NCBI GenBank assembly: GCA_030684775.1
Contig: JAUXXW010000175.1
Span: forward strand, 1-43,572
Reading direction: 5' to 3'
DNA: 43,572 nt
Source: Pseudomonadota bacterium
GTDB taxonomy: Bacteria; Pseudomonadota; Gammaproteobacteria; Burkholderiales; Thiobacillaceae
Shown: positions 16,465 to 23,209 of the stretch, piece after piece
Position numbering within the stretch: the stretch's first letter is position 1
Layout of the letters: each line of letters begins with the position of its first letter
Position numbers and translations under genes: made by a program
Notes under the pieces: generated by a model
Told to the model about the DNA's origin: nothing
The model's input: only the letters and a program-made list of their open reading frames with translations
The model's database searches: none

Positions 16465-16504
16465 ATAACGGTCAACTATAGGCGTTATAGATGGGTTGGA
16501 ACTC

Positions 16505-16546
16505 GGTAGTACTCAACCTACCCGATCGGGTAGGTTGAGTACTACC
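16505..16546. promoter_or_regulatory. Perfect 42-bp palindrome in the dsrA upstream region
   Basis: The left half, starting GGTAGTACTCAACC, is followed directly by its exact reverse complement ending GGTTGAGTACTACC, with no spacer (centre between 16525 and 16526). It lies 158 bp before dsrA in the divergent intergenic region. In RNA it would form a stem of about 19 bp with a 4-base loop. It has no T-tract, so it is unlikely to be a simple terminator. Possible roles are an operator for a dimeric regulator, a cruciform, an mRNA leader hairpin, or a protein- or Cas6-bound RNA structure. Confidence 0.75.
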
Positions 16547-16602
16547 CGACCGAAAGCCCGGGTTACCCCCTCGGAATGATGGTGGTCTGGATTAGCACTC
16601 CC

Positions 16603-16608
16603 TAATAT
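16603..16608 (+). promoter_or_regulatory. Candidate -10 box for dsrA
   Basis: TAATAT about 97 bp before dsrA resembles a sigma-70 -10 element. The region 17 bp upstream has no good -35 hexamer, so an activator would be expected. If used, transcription would begin downstream of the 42-bp palindrome, making the palindrome a DNA site rather than part of the mRNA leader. Weak evidence. Confidence 0.25.
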
Positions 16609-16704
16609 GTATTCACTCGTCCCGTACGAGCGAACTGCCAACGGGCAAGTGCGGTAAGTTTGTGACGACATGGTGTTGTTCAAGACTTCAAGGAGAAAAG
16701 ACAG

Positions 16705-18006
16705 ATGGCTAAGCAAATGATTGATACGCCGAACCTGGACGAACTCGAGACTGGCCCGTGGCCCTCGTTCGTTACGGGTCTGAAGCGCCTGGCTAAAGAC
16801 AACGACATGATGGTCGACCTGATGGGCCAGCTGGAGACTTCCTACCAGACGCGTTTCGGCTATTGGAAAGGCGGTACCGTCGGTGTGGTGGGTTACGGTG
16901 GAGGCGTGATTCCGCGCTTTACCGAACTGAAGGACGAGAACCACAAGCCTCTGTTCCCCGAGGCGGCCGAGTTCCATACCCTGCGCATCATGCCGCCCGC
17001 CGGCATGCATTACTCCTCCGACCTGTTGCGCCAGATGTCCGACGCTTGGCTGGAAACCGGTGGCTCCGGCCTGATCGCTTTCCACGGCCAATCCGGCGAC
17101 ATCATGCTGCAAGGCATTAAGACCAACGACGTGCAGCGTGCCTTCGACAAGTTCAATGAAATGGGCTTCGACCTCGGTGGTGCCGGCCCCGCATTGCGCA
17201 CCTCGATGTCCTGTGTCGGTGCCGCGCGTTGCGAAATGTCCTGTTTCGATGAGGCTCGCGCTTTGCGCATCGTCATCAACAACAACCTGGACGACATGCA
17301 CCGCCCGTCGCTGCCGTACAAGTTCAAGTTCAAGTTCTCCGGTTGCCCGAACGACTGCATGAACTCCATTCAGCGTTCCGACATGGCTACCATCGGAACC
17401 TGGCGCGACAGCATCCGTGCCGATGAAAAGTTGGCGCGTGACTGGTATGCCGCTCACAGCATGGAAGATGCCATCAATATGGTCGTCAACCACTGCCCGA
17501 CCAAGGCCATCCAGCTCAAGAAAAATGACGGCGCGGTCGCCGCTGAAGGTGTTACCAAGGTGGTCTTGTCCGACGATCATTGTTTGGAAATCGACAACCA
17601 CAACTGCGTGCGCTGCATGCATTGCCTGAACGTCATGCCTGGCGCGCTTCTGCCCGGCAAAGACAAGGGCGTCACCATTCTGGTCGGCGGCAAGAGTGTG
17701 CTGAAGATCGGTGCCACCATGGGCACCGTGGTGATTCCGTTCATGAAGCTTGAGTCCGACGAAGACTTCGAGCGGCTGAACGATTTGTCCCGCTCCATGC
17801 TCGACTTCTTCGCCGAAAACGCGCTGGAGCATGAGCGCACCGGCGAGATGATCGAACGTATCGGTCTGGTCAACTTCCTGGAAGGCATTGAGCTGGAGGT
17901 TGATCCCAACATGATCAGCTCGCCGCGCTCCAATCCTTATGCTCGCATGGATGGTTGGGACGAAGAGGCTGCAAAGTGGTTCGAGCGCAAGCAGGCTGCC
18001 GCCTGA
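16705..18006 (+). CDS. dsrA: Reverse dissimilatory sulfite reductase alpha subunit
   Basis: DsrA and DsrB form the alpha2-beta2 sirohaem-amide enzyme that in sulfur oxidisers releases sulfite from DsrC-bound sulfur. The 433-residue product has the coupled sirohaem/[4Fe-4S] cysteine motifs CVGAARC (about residue 170) and SGCPNDC (about 214). An inserted ferredoxin domain follows, with CPTKAI near residue 265 and CVRCMHC near 305, and then the C-terminal part of the sulfite reductase fold. AAGGAG lies about 9 bp before the ATG. Length matches DsrA. The oxidative direction is inferred from the following dsrEFH and dsrL, which are absent from most sulfate reducers. Confidence 0.98.
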   Translation: MAKQMIDTPNLDELETGPWPSFVTGLKRLAKDNDMMVDLMGQLETSYQTRFGYWKGGTVGVVGYGGGVIPRFTELKDENHKPLFPEAAEFHTLRIMPPAGMHYSSDLLRQMSDAWLETGGSGLIAFHGQSGDIMLQGIKTNDVQRAFDKFNEMGFDLGGAGPALRTSMSCVGAARCEMSCFDEARALRIVINNNLDDMHRPSLPYKFKFKFSGCPNDCMNSIQRSDMATIGTWRDSIRADEKLARDWYAAHSMEDAINMVVNHCPTKAIQLKKNDGAVAAEGVTKVVLSDDHCLEIDNHNCVRCMHCLNVMPGALLPGKDKGVTILVGGKSVLKIGATMGTVVIPFMKLESDEDFERLNDLSRSMLDFFAENALEHERTGEMIERIGLVNFLEGIELEVDPNMISSPRSNPYARMDGWDEEAAKWFERKQAAA

Positions 18007-18095
18007 TTTAATGGTCTCTCAGGGGGGGTGGCCCGGCGGGCTCCCTCTTGAGTAAGTCGCAGATGAATTAACGATTTCACCCTTTGGAGATAGCA

Positions 18096-19169
18096 ATGGC
18101 TGAAAGAACACACAAGACCATTGAATCCGGTGCACCGGATCCGATGCCCTACATGCACCCCGTGATGAAAGACAATTATGGGAAGTGGGTGTTTCACTCG
18201 CATCCCAAGCCGGGCGTGCTTTACCACCGTGCTGAAAGTGGCGCCGAAGTATGGACTGTCAAGGCTGGTACCCAGCGCCAGATGGATCACTACACCATCC
18301 GCAAGCTGGCTGACATCGCCGACCAGTTCGCCGACGGCTACGTGCGTTTCACCACTCGTTCCAACATCGAATACATGGTCACCGACCAGGCCAAGGTCGA
18401 ACCCCTGATCAAGGCGTTGAGTGATGGCGGCTTCCCGGTCGGCGGCACCGCCAACTCGGTTTCCATGATCGCCCACACCCAGGGCTGGTTGCACTGCGAC
18501 ATTCCGGGTACCGACGCTTCCGGCGCCGTCAAAGCCCTGATGGACGAGCTCTATGAAGAGTTCATCAAGTGCGAGATGCCCAACCGCGTCAAGCTGTCCA
18601 CTTCCTGCTGCGAGATCAACTGCGGCGGTCAGGCGGACATCGCGATCGTTATCCAGCACACCAAGCCGCCGAAGATCAACCATGATCTGGTTGCCAACGT
18701 GTGTGAGCGTCCTTCTGTTGTTGCCCGCTGCCCGGTGGCCGCCATCCGTCCCGCACTGGTGAACGGTAAGCCCTCCCTGGAAGTGGACGAGAAGAAGTGC
18801 ATCTGCTGTGGTGCTTGCTTCCCCCCGTGCCCCCCGATGCAGATTAACGATCCCGAGCATTCCAAATTCGCGATCTGGGTTGGCGGCAAGAACTCCAATG
18901 CGCGTTCCAAGCCTACTTTCCACAAGCTCGTCGCCGCCGGCATTCCGAACAATCCGCCGCGTTGGCCCGAAGTCAGCGAGATCGTCAAGAAAATCCTTGG
19001 TGTATACAAGGCCGATGGCCGTCCGTGGGAACGCATGAACGACTGGATCGACCGTATCGGTTGGCCCGCCTTCTTCGAGAAGACCGGTCTTCCGTTCACC
19101 AAGTATCACATCGACAACTGGCGTGGTTCACGTACCACACTGAACGCTTCCACTCATATCCGCTTCTGA
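18096..19169 (+). CDS. dsrB: Reverse dissimilatory sulfite reductase beta subunit
   Basis: This is the partner of DsrA, 357 residues. It has the Dsr beta N-terminal domain with a TRSNIEYMV substrate-cavity segment, the cysteine pattern STSCCEINCGG (about residues 169-178) that holds the functional [4Fe-4S]-sirohaem centre, and an inserted ferredoxin domain with CICCGACFPPCPPMQI (about residue 234). The C-terminus is WPAFFEKTGLPFT and a short tail. ATG 18096 is chosen over an in-frame TTG 12 bases upstream because GGAG sits 6 bp before the ATG. The 89-bp gap after dsrA holds a G/C-rich segment but no gene. Confidence 0.98.
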   Translation: MAERTHKTIESGAPDPMPYMHPVMKDNYGKWVFHSHPKPGVLYHRAESGAEVWTVKAGTQRQMDHYTIRKLADIADQFADGYVRFTTRSNIEYMVTDQAKVEPLIKALSDGGFPVGGTANSVSMIAHTQGWLHCDIPGTDASGAVKALMDELYEEFIKCEMPNRVKLSTSCCEINCGGQADIAIVIQHTKPPKINHDLVANVCERPSVVARCPVAAIRPALVNGKPSLEVDEKKCICCGACFPPCPPMQINDPEHSKFAIWVGGKNSNARSKPTFHKLVAAGIPNNPPRWPEVSEIVKKILGVYKADGRPWERMNDWIDRIGWPAFFEKTGLPFTKYHIDNWRGSRTTLNASTHIRF

Positions 19170-19188
19170 TTCGCGTTTGGCATGACTC

Positions 19189-19213
19189 CCGGCCCCGGAG
19201 GCATCGGGGCCGG
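19189..19213 (+). other. Hairpin between dsrB and dsrE
   Basis: A 9-bp perfect stem, CCGGCCCCG with CGGGGCCGG, encloses a 7-base loop. No T-tract follows, so it should not be a strong terminator. It may protect dsrAB mRNA or mark a processing point within the operon. Confidence 0.55.
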
Positions 19214-19247
19214 AACGATTCGGATATTCGGAGATAGGGATATTTAA

Positions 19248-19607
19248 ATGAAAATCGGCATTATGGTTAGTGAAGGGCCGTACAACCATCAGGCGAGCGA
19301 TACCGCTTATCTGTTTGCTCGGACGGCCATCGAAAAAGGGCACAAGGTTCCGCGCGTGTTTTTCTATCACGACGGAGTGAACAACTCGACCAAGCTCACC
19401 CAGCCTCCCCAGGATGACCGCAACGTGGTCAATCGCTGGTCCAAGCTGGCGGAAGAGCATGGTGTGGACCTGGTGGTGTGTATTGCCGCCGGCATGCGCC
19501 GCGGTATCACGGATGACATTCTGGCTCCCGGATTCCGTATTTCCGGTCTCGGCCAACTGGTGGAAGCTGGCATCCAGTGTGACCGTCTGGTCACCTTCGG
19601 CGACTGA
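19248..19607 (+). CDS. dsrE: Sulfur relay protein DsrE
   Basis: DsrE is the sulfur-carrying subunit of the cytoplasmic DsrE2F2H2 complex, related to TusD, which passes persulfide sulfur to DsrC. The 119-residue product has the DsrE-like fold with KIGIMVSEGPYNHQASDTA at the N-terminus. The conserved cysteine sits at exactly residue 78 (LVVCIAAGMRRG), the position reported as essential in Allochromatium DsrE. It is followed 11 bp later by dsrF. The DsrEFH trio is a marker of sulfur oxidation rather than sulfate reduction. Confidence 0.97.
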   Translation: MKIGIMVSEGPYNHQASDTAYLFARTAIEKGHKVPRVFFYHDGVNNSTKLTQPPQDDRNVVNRWSKLAEEHGVDLVVCIAAGMRRGITDDILAPGFRISGLGQLVEAGIQCDRLVTFGD

Positions 19608-19618
19608 GGGGTATCTAC

Positions 19619-20017
19619 ATGAGTGACATGATGGATGACATGGAAGGCGGCGAAGGCGTCGTCAAGAAGTTCATGTTCGTAAACCGCAAGGCGCCACACG
19701 GCACCATCTATGCCCTTGAGGGTCTGGAAGTGGTGCTGGTTTCGGCGGCTTTCGATCAGGACGTGAGCATGGTATTCGCCGACGATGGTGTTTATGAGTT
19801 GATCAAGGGCATGAACACCAAGGGCATCGAGGTCAAGGATTTCTCCAAGACATATCGCGCCCTGGATGGTTACGACATCGAGAAGCTCTATGTCGAGAAG
19901 GCATCCATGGATGCCCGAGGCTTGACTGAAGCCGATCTGATCGTGGACGTGACCGTGCTCGACAGCGCCGAGATGGCCAATCTCATGGCTGAGCAAGACG
20001 TCGTTGTCAGCTACTGA
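19619..20017 (+). CDS. dsrF: Sulfur relay protein DsrF
   Basis: DsrF is the TusC-like subunit of DsrEFH. The 132-residue product has the DsrE/DsrF fold with FMFVNRKAPHGTIYALEGLEVVL, a FADDGVYELIKGM segment and a C-terminal VVVSY. It contains no cysteine, so it should act as a structural subunit while DsrE carries sulfur. The N-terminus MSDMMDDMEGGEGVV is acidic and probably flexible; a later start is possible but none is better supported. It is followed 11 bp later by dsrH. Confidence 0.95.
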   Translation: MSDMMDDMEGGEGVVKKFMFVNRKAPHGTIYALEGLEVVLVSAAFDQDVSMVFADDGVYELIKGMNTKGIEVKDFSKTYRALDGYDIEKLYVEKASMDARGLTEADLIVDVTVLDSAEMANLMAEQDVVVSY

Positions 20018-20028
20018 GGGAGACGAAG

Positions 20029-20328
20029 ATGCTGCATATCGTTAACAAATCGGCCACGGAGCGCAACTCTCTCGAGAGCTGCCTGCGTATGGCCAGCAAG
20101 GGTTCCGCTGTATTGCTGATCGAGGATGCCGTTTATGCGGTGACCCAGGGTGGTGTGGCGGCGGCGCAAATCCAGGCGGCCATGGCTGACCTTCAGATTT
20201 ATGCCCTCGGTCCCGATCTCGATGCGCGCGGTATGTCCGCTCGTGTTCTGGACGGGGTAAAAGTCGTGGATTACGGCGGATTTGTTGATCTCGTTGCCGA
20301 GACCAACGTCTGTCAGTCCTGGTTGTAA
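20029..20328 (+). CDS. dsrH: Sulfur relay protein DsrH
   Basis: DsrH is the TusB-like third subunit of DsrEFH, 99 residues. It has LHIVNKSATERNSLESCLRM (Cys18, close to the conserved DsrH cysteine), a LLIEDAVYAVTQG segment and a QSWL C-terminus. GGGAG lies just before the ATG. Its position between dsrF and dsrC is the standard order and implies that the trio is translated together for complex assembly. Confidence 0.95.
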   Translation: MLHIVNKSATERNSLESCLRMASKGSAVLLIEDAVYAVTQGGVAAAQIQAAMADLQIYALGPDLDARGMSARVLDGVKVVDYGGFVDLVAETNVCQSWL

Positions 20329-20351
20329 TTATTTTCTCAAGGAGTATCGCT

Positions 20352-20687
20352 ATGCCTATGGTTGAAGTTGCCGGCAAATCTTTTGAAGTCGACGAGGAAG
20401 GCTACCTGACCAACCTGGCCGATTGGAACCAGGACATCGCCGGGTATCTGGCACAGGAAGAAAAAGTTGAAATGACTGATTCCCATTGGGAAGTGGTCAA
20501 CTTTCTGCGCGAGTACTACGAAGAGTACCAAATCGCTCCCGCGGTGCGCGTGCTGACCAAGGCGATCTCCAAGAAGCTGGGCGCGGACAAGGGTAACAAC
20601 AAGTATCTGTATGAGTTGTTCCCCTACGGCCCCGCCAAGCAGGCTTGCAAGATCGCCGGCCTGCCCAAGCCGACCGGCTGTATCTGA
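20352..20687 (+). CDS. dsrC: Sulfur carrier protein DsrC (two-cysteine form)
   Basis: DsrC is the small sulfur carrier that delivers sulfur to DsrAB and exchanges with DsrK of the membrane complex. The 111-residue product has the full DsrC fold and an intact redox arm ending QACKIAGLPKPTGCI, with both the penultimate-segment and last-but-one cysteines present. AAGGAG lies 8 bp before the ATG. A second, cysteine-less paralogue is encoded at 15148-15480 on the other strand, so two members of the family sit within 5 kb. Confidence 0.98.
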   Translation: MPMVEVAGKSFEVDEEGYLTNLADWNQDIAGYLAQEEKVEMTDSHWEVVNFLREYYEEYQIAPAVRVLTKAISKKLGADKGNNKYLYELFPYGPAKQACKIAGLPKPTGCI

Positions 20688-20705
20688 TCAATTTCGGTTG
20701 ATCCC

Positions 20706-20726
20706 CGGCGGGTTTCGGCCCGCTGG
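20706..20726 (+). other. Hairpin between dsrC and dsrM
   Basis: A short stem, GCGGG with CCCGC, around a TTTCGG loop, extended by weaker pairs, lies in the 111-bp dsrC-dsrM gap. There is no T-tract. It could stabilise the upstream dsrC mRNA, which is often needed in larger amounts than the membrane subunits; this is inference. Confidence 0.4.
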
Positions 20727-20798
20727 TCTCAAGATTTCTGTTCGTGTTCCGGATTCCCCGGGACGTAATGGGTTGTTCTGCCTGAAGCAGAGGAACGG

Positions 20799-21530
20799 AT
20801 GACTACGCTGACGCTTTTCTACACTGGCCTGTATTACCTTGCCGCAATCGTGCTGATTGGTGGCGTGGCATACCGCATTGCCGAGTACAGCCGCACCCCG
20901 GCCCCGCTCAAGATTCCCACCACACCCGCGCCTACCACCAATGCGGGTGTGGCCATGCGGATGGCACGCGAAGTCGTGCTATTCGAATCTCTGTTCAAGT
21001 CCAATAAATGGATCTGGATTTTCGGCTGGATGTTCCACATCGGCCTGGCGCTGGTTCTGGTGCGTCATGTCCGATATTTCCAGGAACCCATGTGGTTCGT
21101 GATCGAATTTGTTCAGCCTTATGGCAAGTACGCCAGCTTTGCGATGGTTGCCGGCCTGCTTGGCCTCTGGGCACGTCGCTTCCTGGTCGACCGTGTACGT
21201 TATATTTCCACTCCGTCCGACCACCTCATGCTGGCCCTGCTGATCGGCATTGGTGTCTCTGGGATGATGATGACCTTTGTCTCTCATACCGACATCGTCG
21301 CGCTCAAGGCTTTTGCCCTCGGTCTGGTGACCTTCGACTGGCACCCCGTGCCCACTGATGGTCCGCTGCTGGTGCATCTGACTCTGGTGGCGTTGCTGAT
21401 GATTATCTTCCCTGTGAGCAAGTTGCTGCACGCGCCGGGCATCTTCTTCAGCCCGACCCGTAATCAGGCAGACAACCCGCGCGAAACCCGTCTGGTCGCC
21501 CCCTGGGCGGCGGCGGCCGAGCGTAAGTAA
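20799..21530 (+). CDS. dsrM: DsrM, membrane cytochrome b subunit of DsrMKJOP
   Basis: DsrM is the NarI-like inner-membrane di-haem b subunit that exchanges electrons with quinone. The 243-residue product has five hydrophobic segments (about residues 8-25, 70-88, 110-130, 148-165 and 190-210). Histidines such as in WMFHIGLALVLVRHVRYF and the VHLTLVALLMI helix are candidate haem b ligands. GAGGAA precedes the ATG. It is the first gene of the membrane complex in this operon and is followed by the catalytic partner dsrK. Confidence 0.95.
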   Translation: MTTLTLFYTGLYYLAAIVLIGGVAYRIAEYSRTPAPLKIPTTPAPTTNAGVAMRMAREVVLFESLFKSNKWIWIFGWMFHIGLALVLVRHVRYFQEPMWFVIEFVQPYGKYASFAMVAGLLGLWARRFLVDRVRYISTPSDHLMLALLIGIGVSGMMMTFVSHTDIVALKAFALGLVTFDWHPVPTDGPLLVHLTLVALLMIIFPVSKLLHAPGIFFSPTRNQADNPRETRLVAPWAAAAERK

Positions 21531-21581
21531 GGATAAGTCCGGTACGTCCGCGACAACCAACGAGATACGCAAGGAGCAACT

Positions 21582-23105
21582 GTGGCTGGTCCTCAATTCG
21601 AAGTTCCCAAGCTGACGGAATACACCGACGTCCCCAAGATCAAGGAAGGGGCGATGGCGCACGTCAAGTCTTTCCCGGCCGCTGAGGGTAGTCAGACCTT
21701 TCTCGGCTATCCCTGGGCGCTGACCGATGACTGGCACGATCGTGCGATCAACAAGATGGGCGACTTGCTTGGCAAGTACCGCAGTCTGCGTGTATTCATG
21801 GACGCCTGCGTGCATTGCGGCGCCTGTACCGACAAGTGCCATTATTTCCTGGGAACCGCCGACCCGAAGAATATGCCGGTCGCGCGCCAGGATCTGATGC
21901 GCAAGGTGTACCGCCGCTATTTCACCCTTCCAGGCAAGATTGTCCCCTGGCTGGTGGGCGCTGAAGACCTGACCAAGGAAACGCTGGACGATTGGTACAG
22001 TTACTACCACCAATGCTCCGAGTGTCGTCGCTGTTCCGTGTACTGCCCTTACGGCATCGATACCGCGGAAATCACCATGGCCGGCCGCGAGATACTCAAT
22101 ACGGTGGGTATGGGCCAGAAATATTCCAGCGAAATTCTGACCAAGGTTCAGAAAATCGGTAACAACCTCGGTCTGCCCGGGCCCGCGCTGGAAGACACGC
22201 TGTTGGGTCTGGAAGAAGACATCGAGCTGGATACCGGCGTACCCGTCAAGATACCGCTCGACGTAAAGGGTGCGGAGATCCTGCTGATTACACCTTCCGC
22301 CGACTTCTTCTCGGAGCCGCACGTCGAATCCCTGATCGGCTACGCCAAAGTGTTCCACGCCGCGGGCGCTTCCTGGACCCTTTCCACCCACGCCTCCGAG
22401 GCGGGCAACTTCGGCCTGTTCAACGGCAACTACGAAGTCATGAAGACTGTTGCCATGCGGATTCGTGATGCCGCACTGGAACTGGGTTGCAAACGCATCA
22501 TCGTCGGCGAGTGCGGCCACGCCTGGCGTGTCGCTTACAGCTTCTGGAACACCCTCACCGGTATCGGCTACGGTGCTGATGACCCGTTCTCGATCGAGTT
22601 GCAGAGCCAACTTGACTCTCGCTTCCCGCAGCCGATGCATATCTGCGAATACACCTGGGACTTGATCGAAAAAGGCACGCTCAAGTTCGACAAGTCGTTG
22701 AACGATGATCGCATCATCACCTTCCATGATTCCTGCAACGTGGCGCGTGGTTCCCGTATGGGTGACGAACCCGGCGGCCAGTTCACGATCCCGCGCAATA
22801 TCATCATGGCGGTTGCGAACAACTTCCACGACATGGCTGCGGAAACTATTGGAGAGGCCACCTTCTGTTGCGGTGGAGGTGGCGGCGTTTTGACGGATGA
22901 CCTGATCGAAGTCCGGGTCAAAGGTGCTTTGCCACGTATGAACGCGTTCAATAACGTGGTGCAAAACAACGGTGTGAACTTCCTGGGTCTGATCTGCGCG
23001 ATATGCAAGGCGCAATTCACCAAAGTTCTGCCGTATTACGGATTCGACCGGAGCATGGTCGGTGGCGTGCACCAGCTCGTCAGCACGGCCATCAAACTGG
23101 ATTAA
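21582..23105 (+). CDS. dsrK: DsrK, heterodisulfide reductase-like catalytic subunit
   Basis: DsrK is the cytoplasmic Fe-S subunit of DsrMKJOP, related to HdrD, and acts on the DsrC thiol/disulfide. The 507-residue product has two ferredoxin-like motifs: CVHCGACTDKC near residue 76 and CSECRRCSVYC near residue 145. It also has a CCG domain with CGHAWR (about 310), HDSCNVARG (about 383) and the CCGGGGG motif (about 429) that binds the special [4Fe-4S] centre. The start is GTG 21582 with AAGGAG 6 bp upstream. Length fits DsrK. Confidence 0.96.
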   Translation: MAGPQFEVPKLTEYTDVPKIKEGAMAHVKSFPAAEGSQTFLGYPWALTDDWHDRAINKMGDLLGKYRSLRVFMDACVHCGACTDKCHYFLGTADPKNMPVARQDLMRKVYRRYFTLPGKIVPWLVGAEDLTKETLDDWYSYYHQCSECRRCSVYCPYGIDTAEITMAGREILNTVGMGQKYSSEILTKVQKIGNNLGLPGPALEDTLLGLEEDIELDTGVPVKIPLDVKGAEILLITPSADFFSEPHVESLIGYAKVFHAAGASWTLSTHASEAGNFGLFNGNYEVMKTVAMRIRDAALELGCKRIIVGECGHAWRVAYSFWNTLTGIGYGADDPFSIELQSQLDSRFPQPMHICEYTWDLIEKGTLKFDKSLNDDRIITFHDSCNVARGSRMGDEPGGQFTIPRNIIMAVANNFHDMAAETIGEATFCCGGGGGVLTDDLIEVRVKGALPRMNAFNNVVQNNGVNFLGLICAICKAQFTKVLPYYGFDRSMVGGVHQLVSTAIKLD

Positions 23106-23113
23106 GAGCAGTG

Positions 23114-23130
23114 CCCGGCTTAGAGCCGGG
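23114..23130 (+). other. Hairpin between dsrK and dsrL
   Basis: A 7-bp perfect stem, CCCGGCT with AGCCGGG, closes a 3-base loop just after dsrK. The 104-bp gap has no T-tract after the stem and no gene. It may set relative mRNA levels of dsrK and dsrL. Confidence 0.5.
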
Positions 23131-23209
23131 TACGCATGAGTTAACACGCGTTAGACAAGCGTATTGTCAGGCGGTATTGCCGCACGATTCTTGAGATAGG
23201 AGAGCGAAG

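Noticed and set aside
16513-17832. Minus-strand open frame of 439 codons opposite dsrA and reaching into the promoter region
   Set aside because: It is a shadow of dsrA codon bias and has no family signature.
20979-23147. Minus-strand open frame of 722 codons across dsrM and dsrK
   Set aside because: It lies antisense to well-supported dsrM and dsrK; no start signal or domain is seen.
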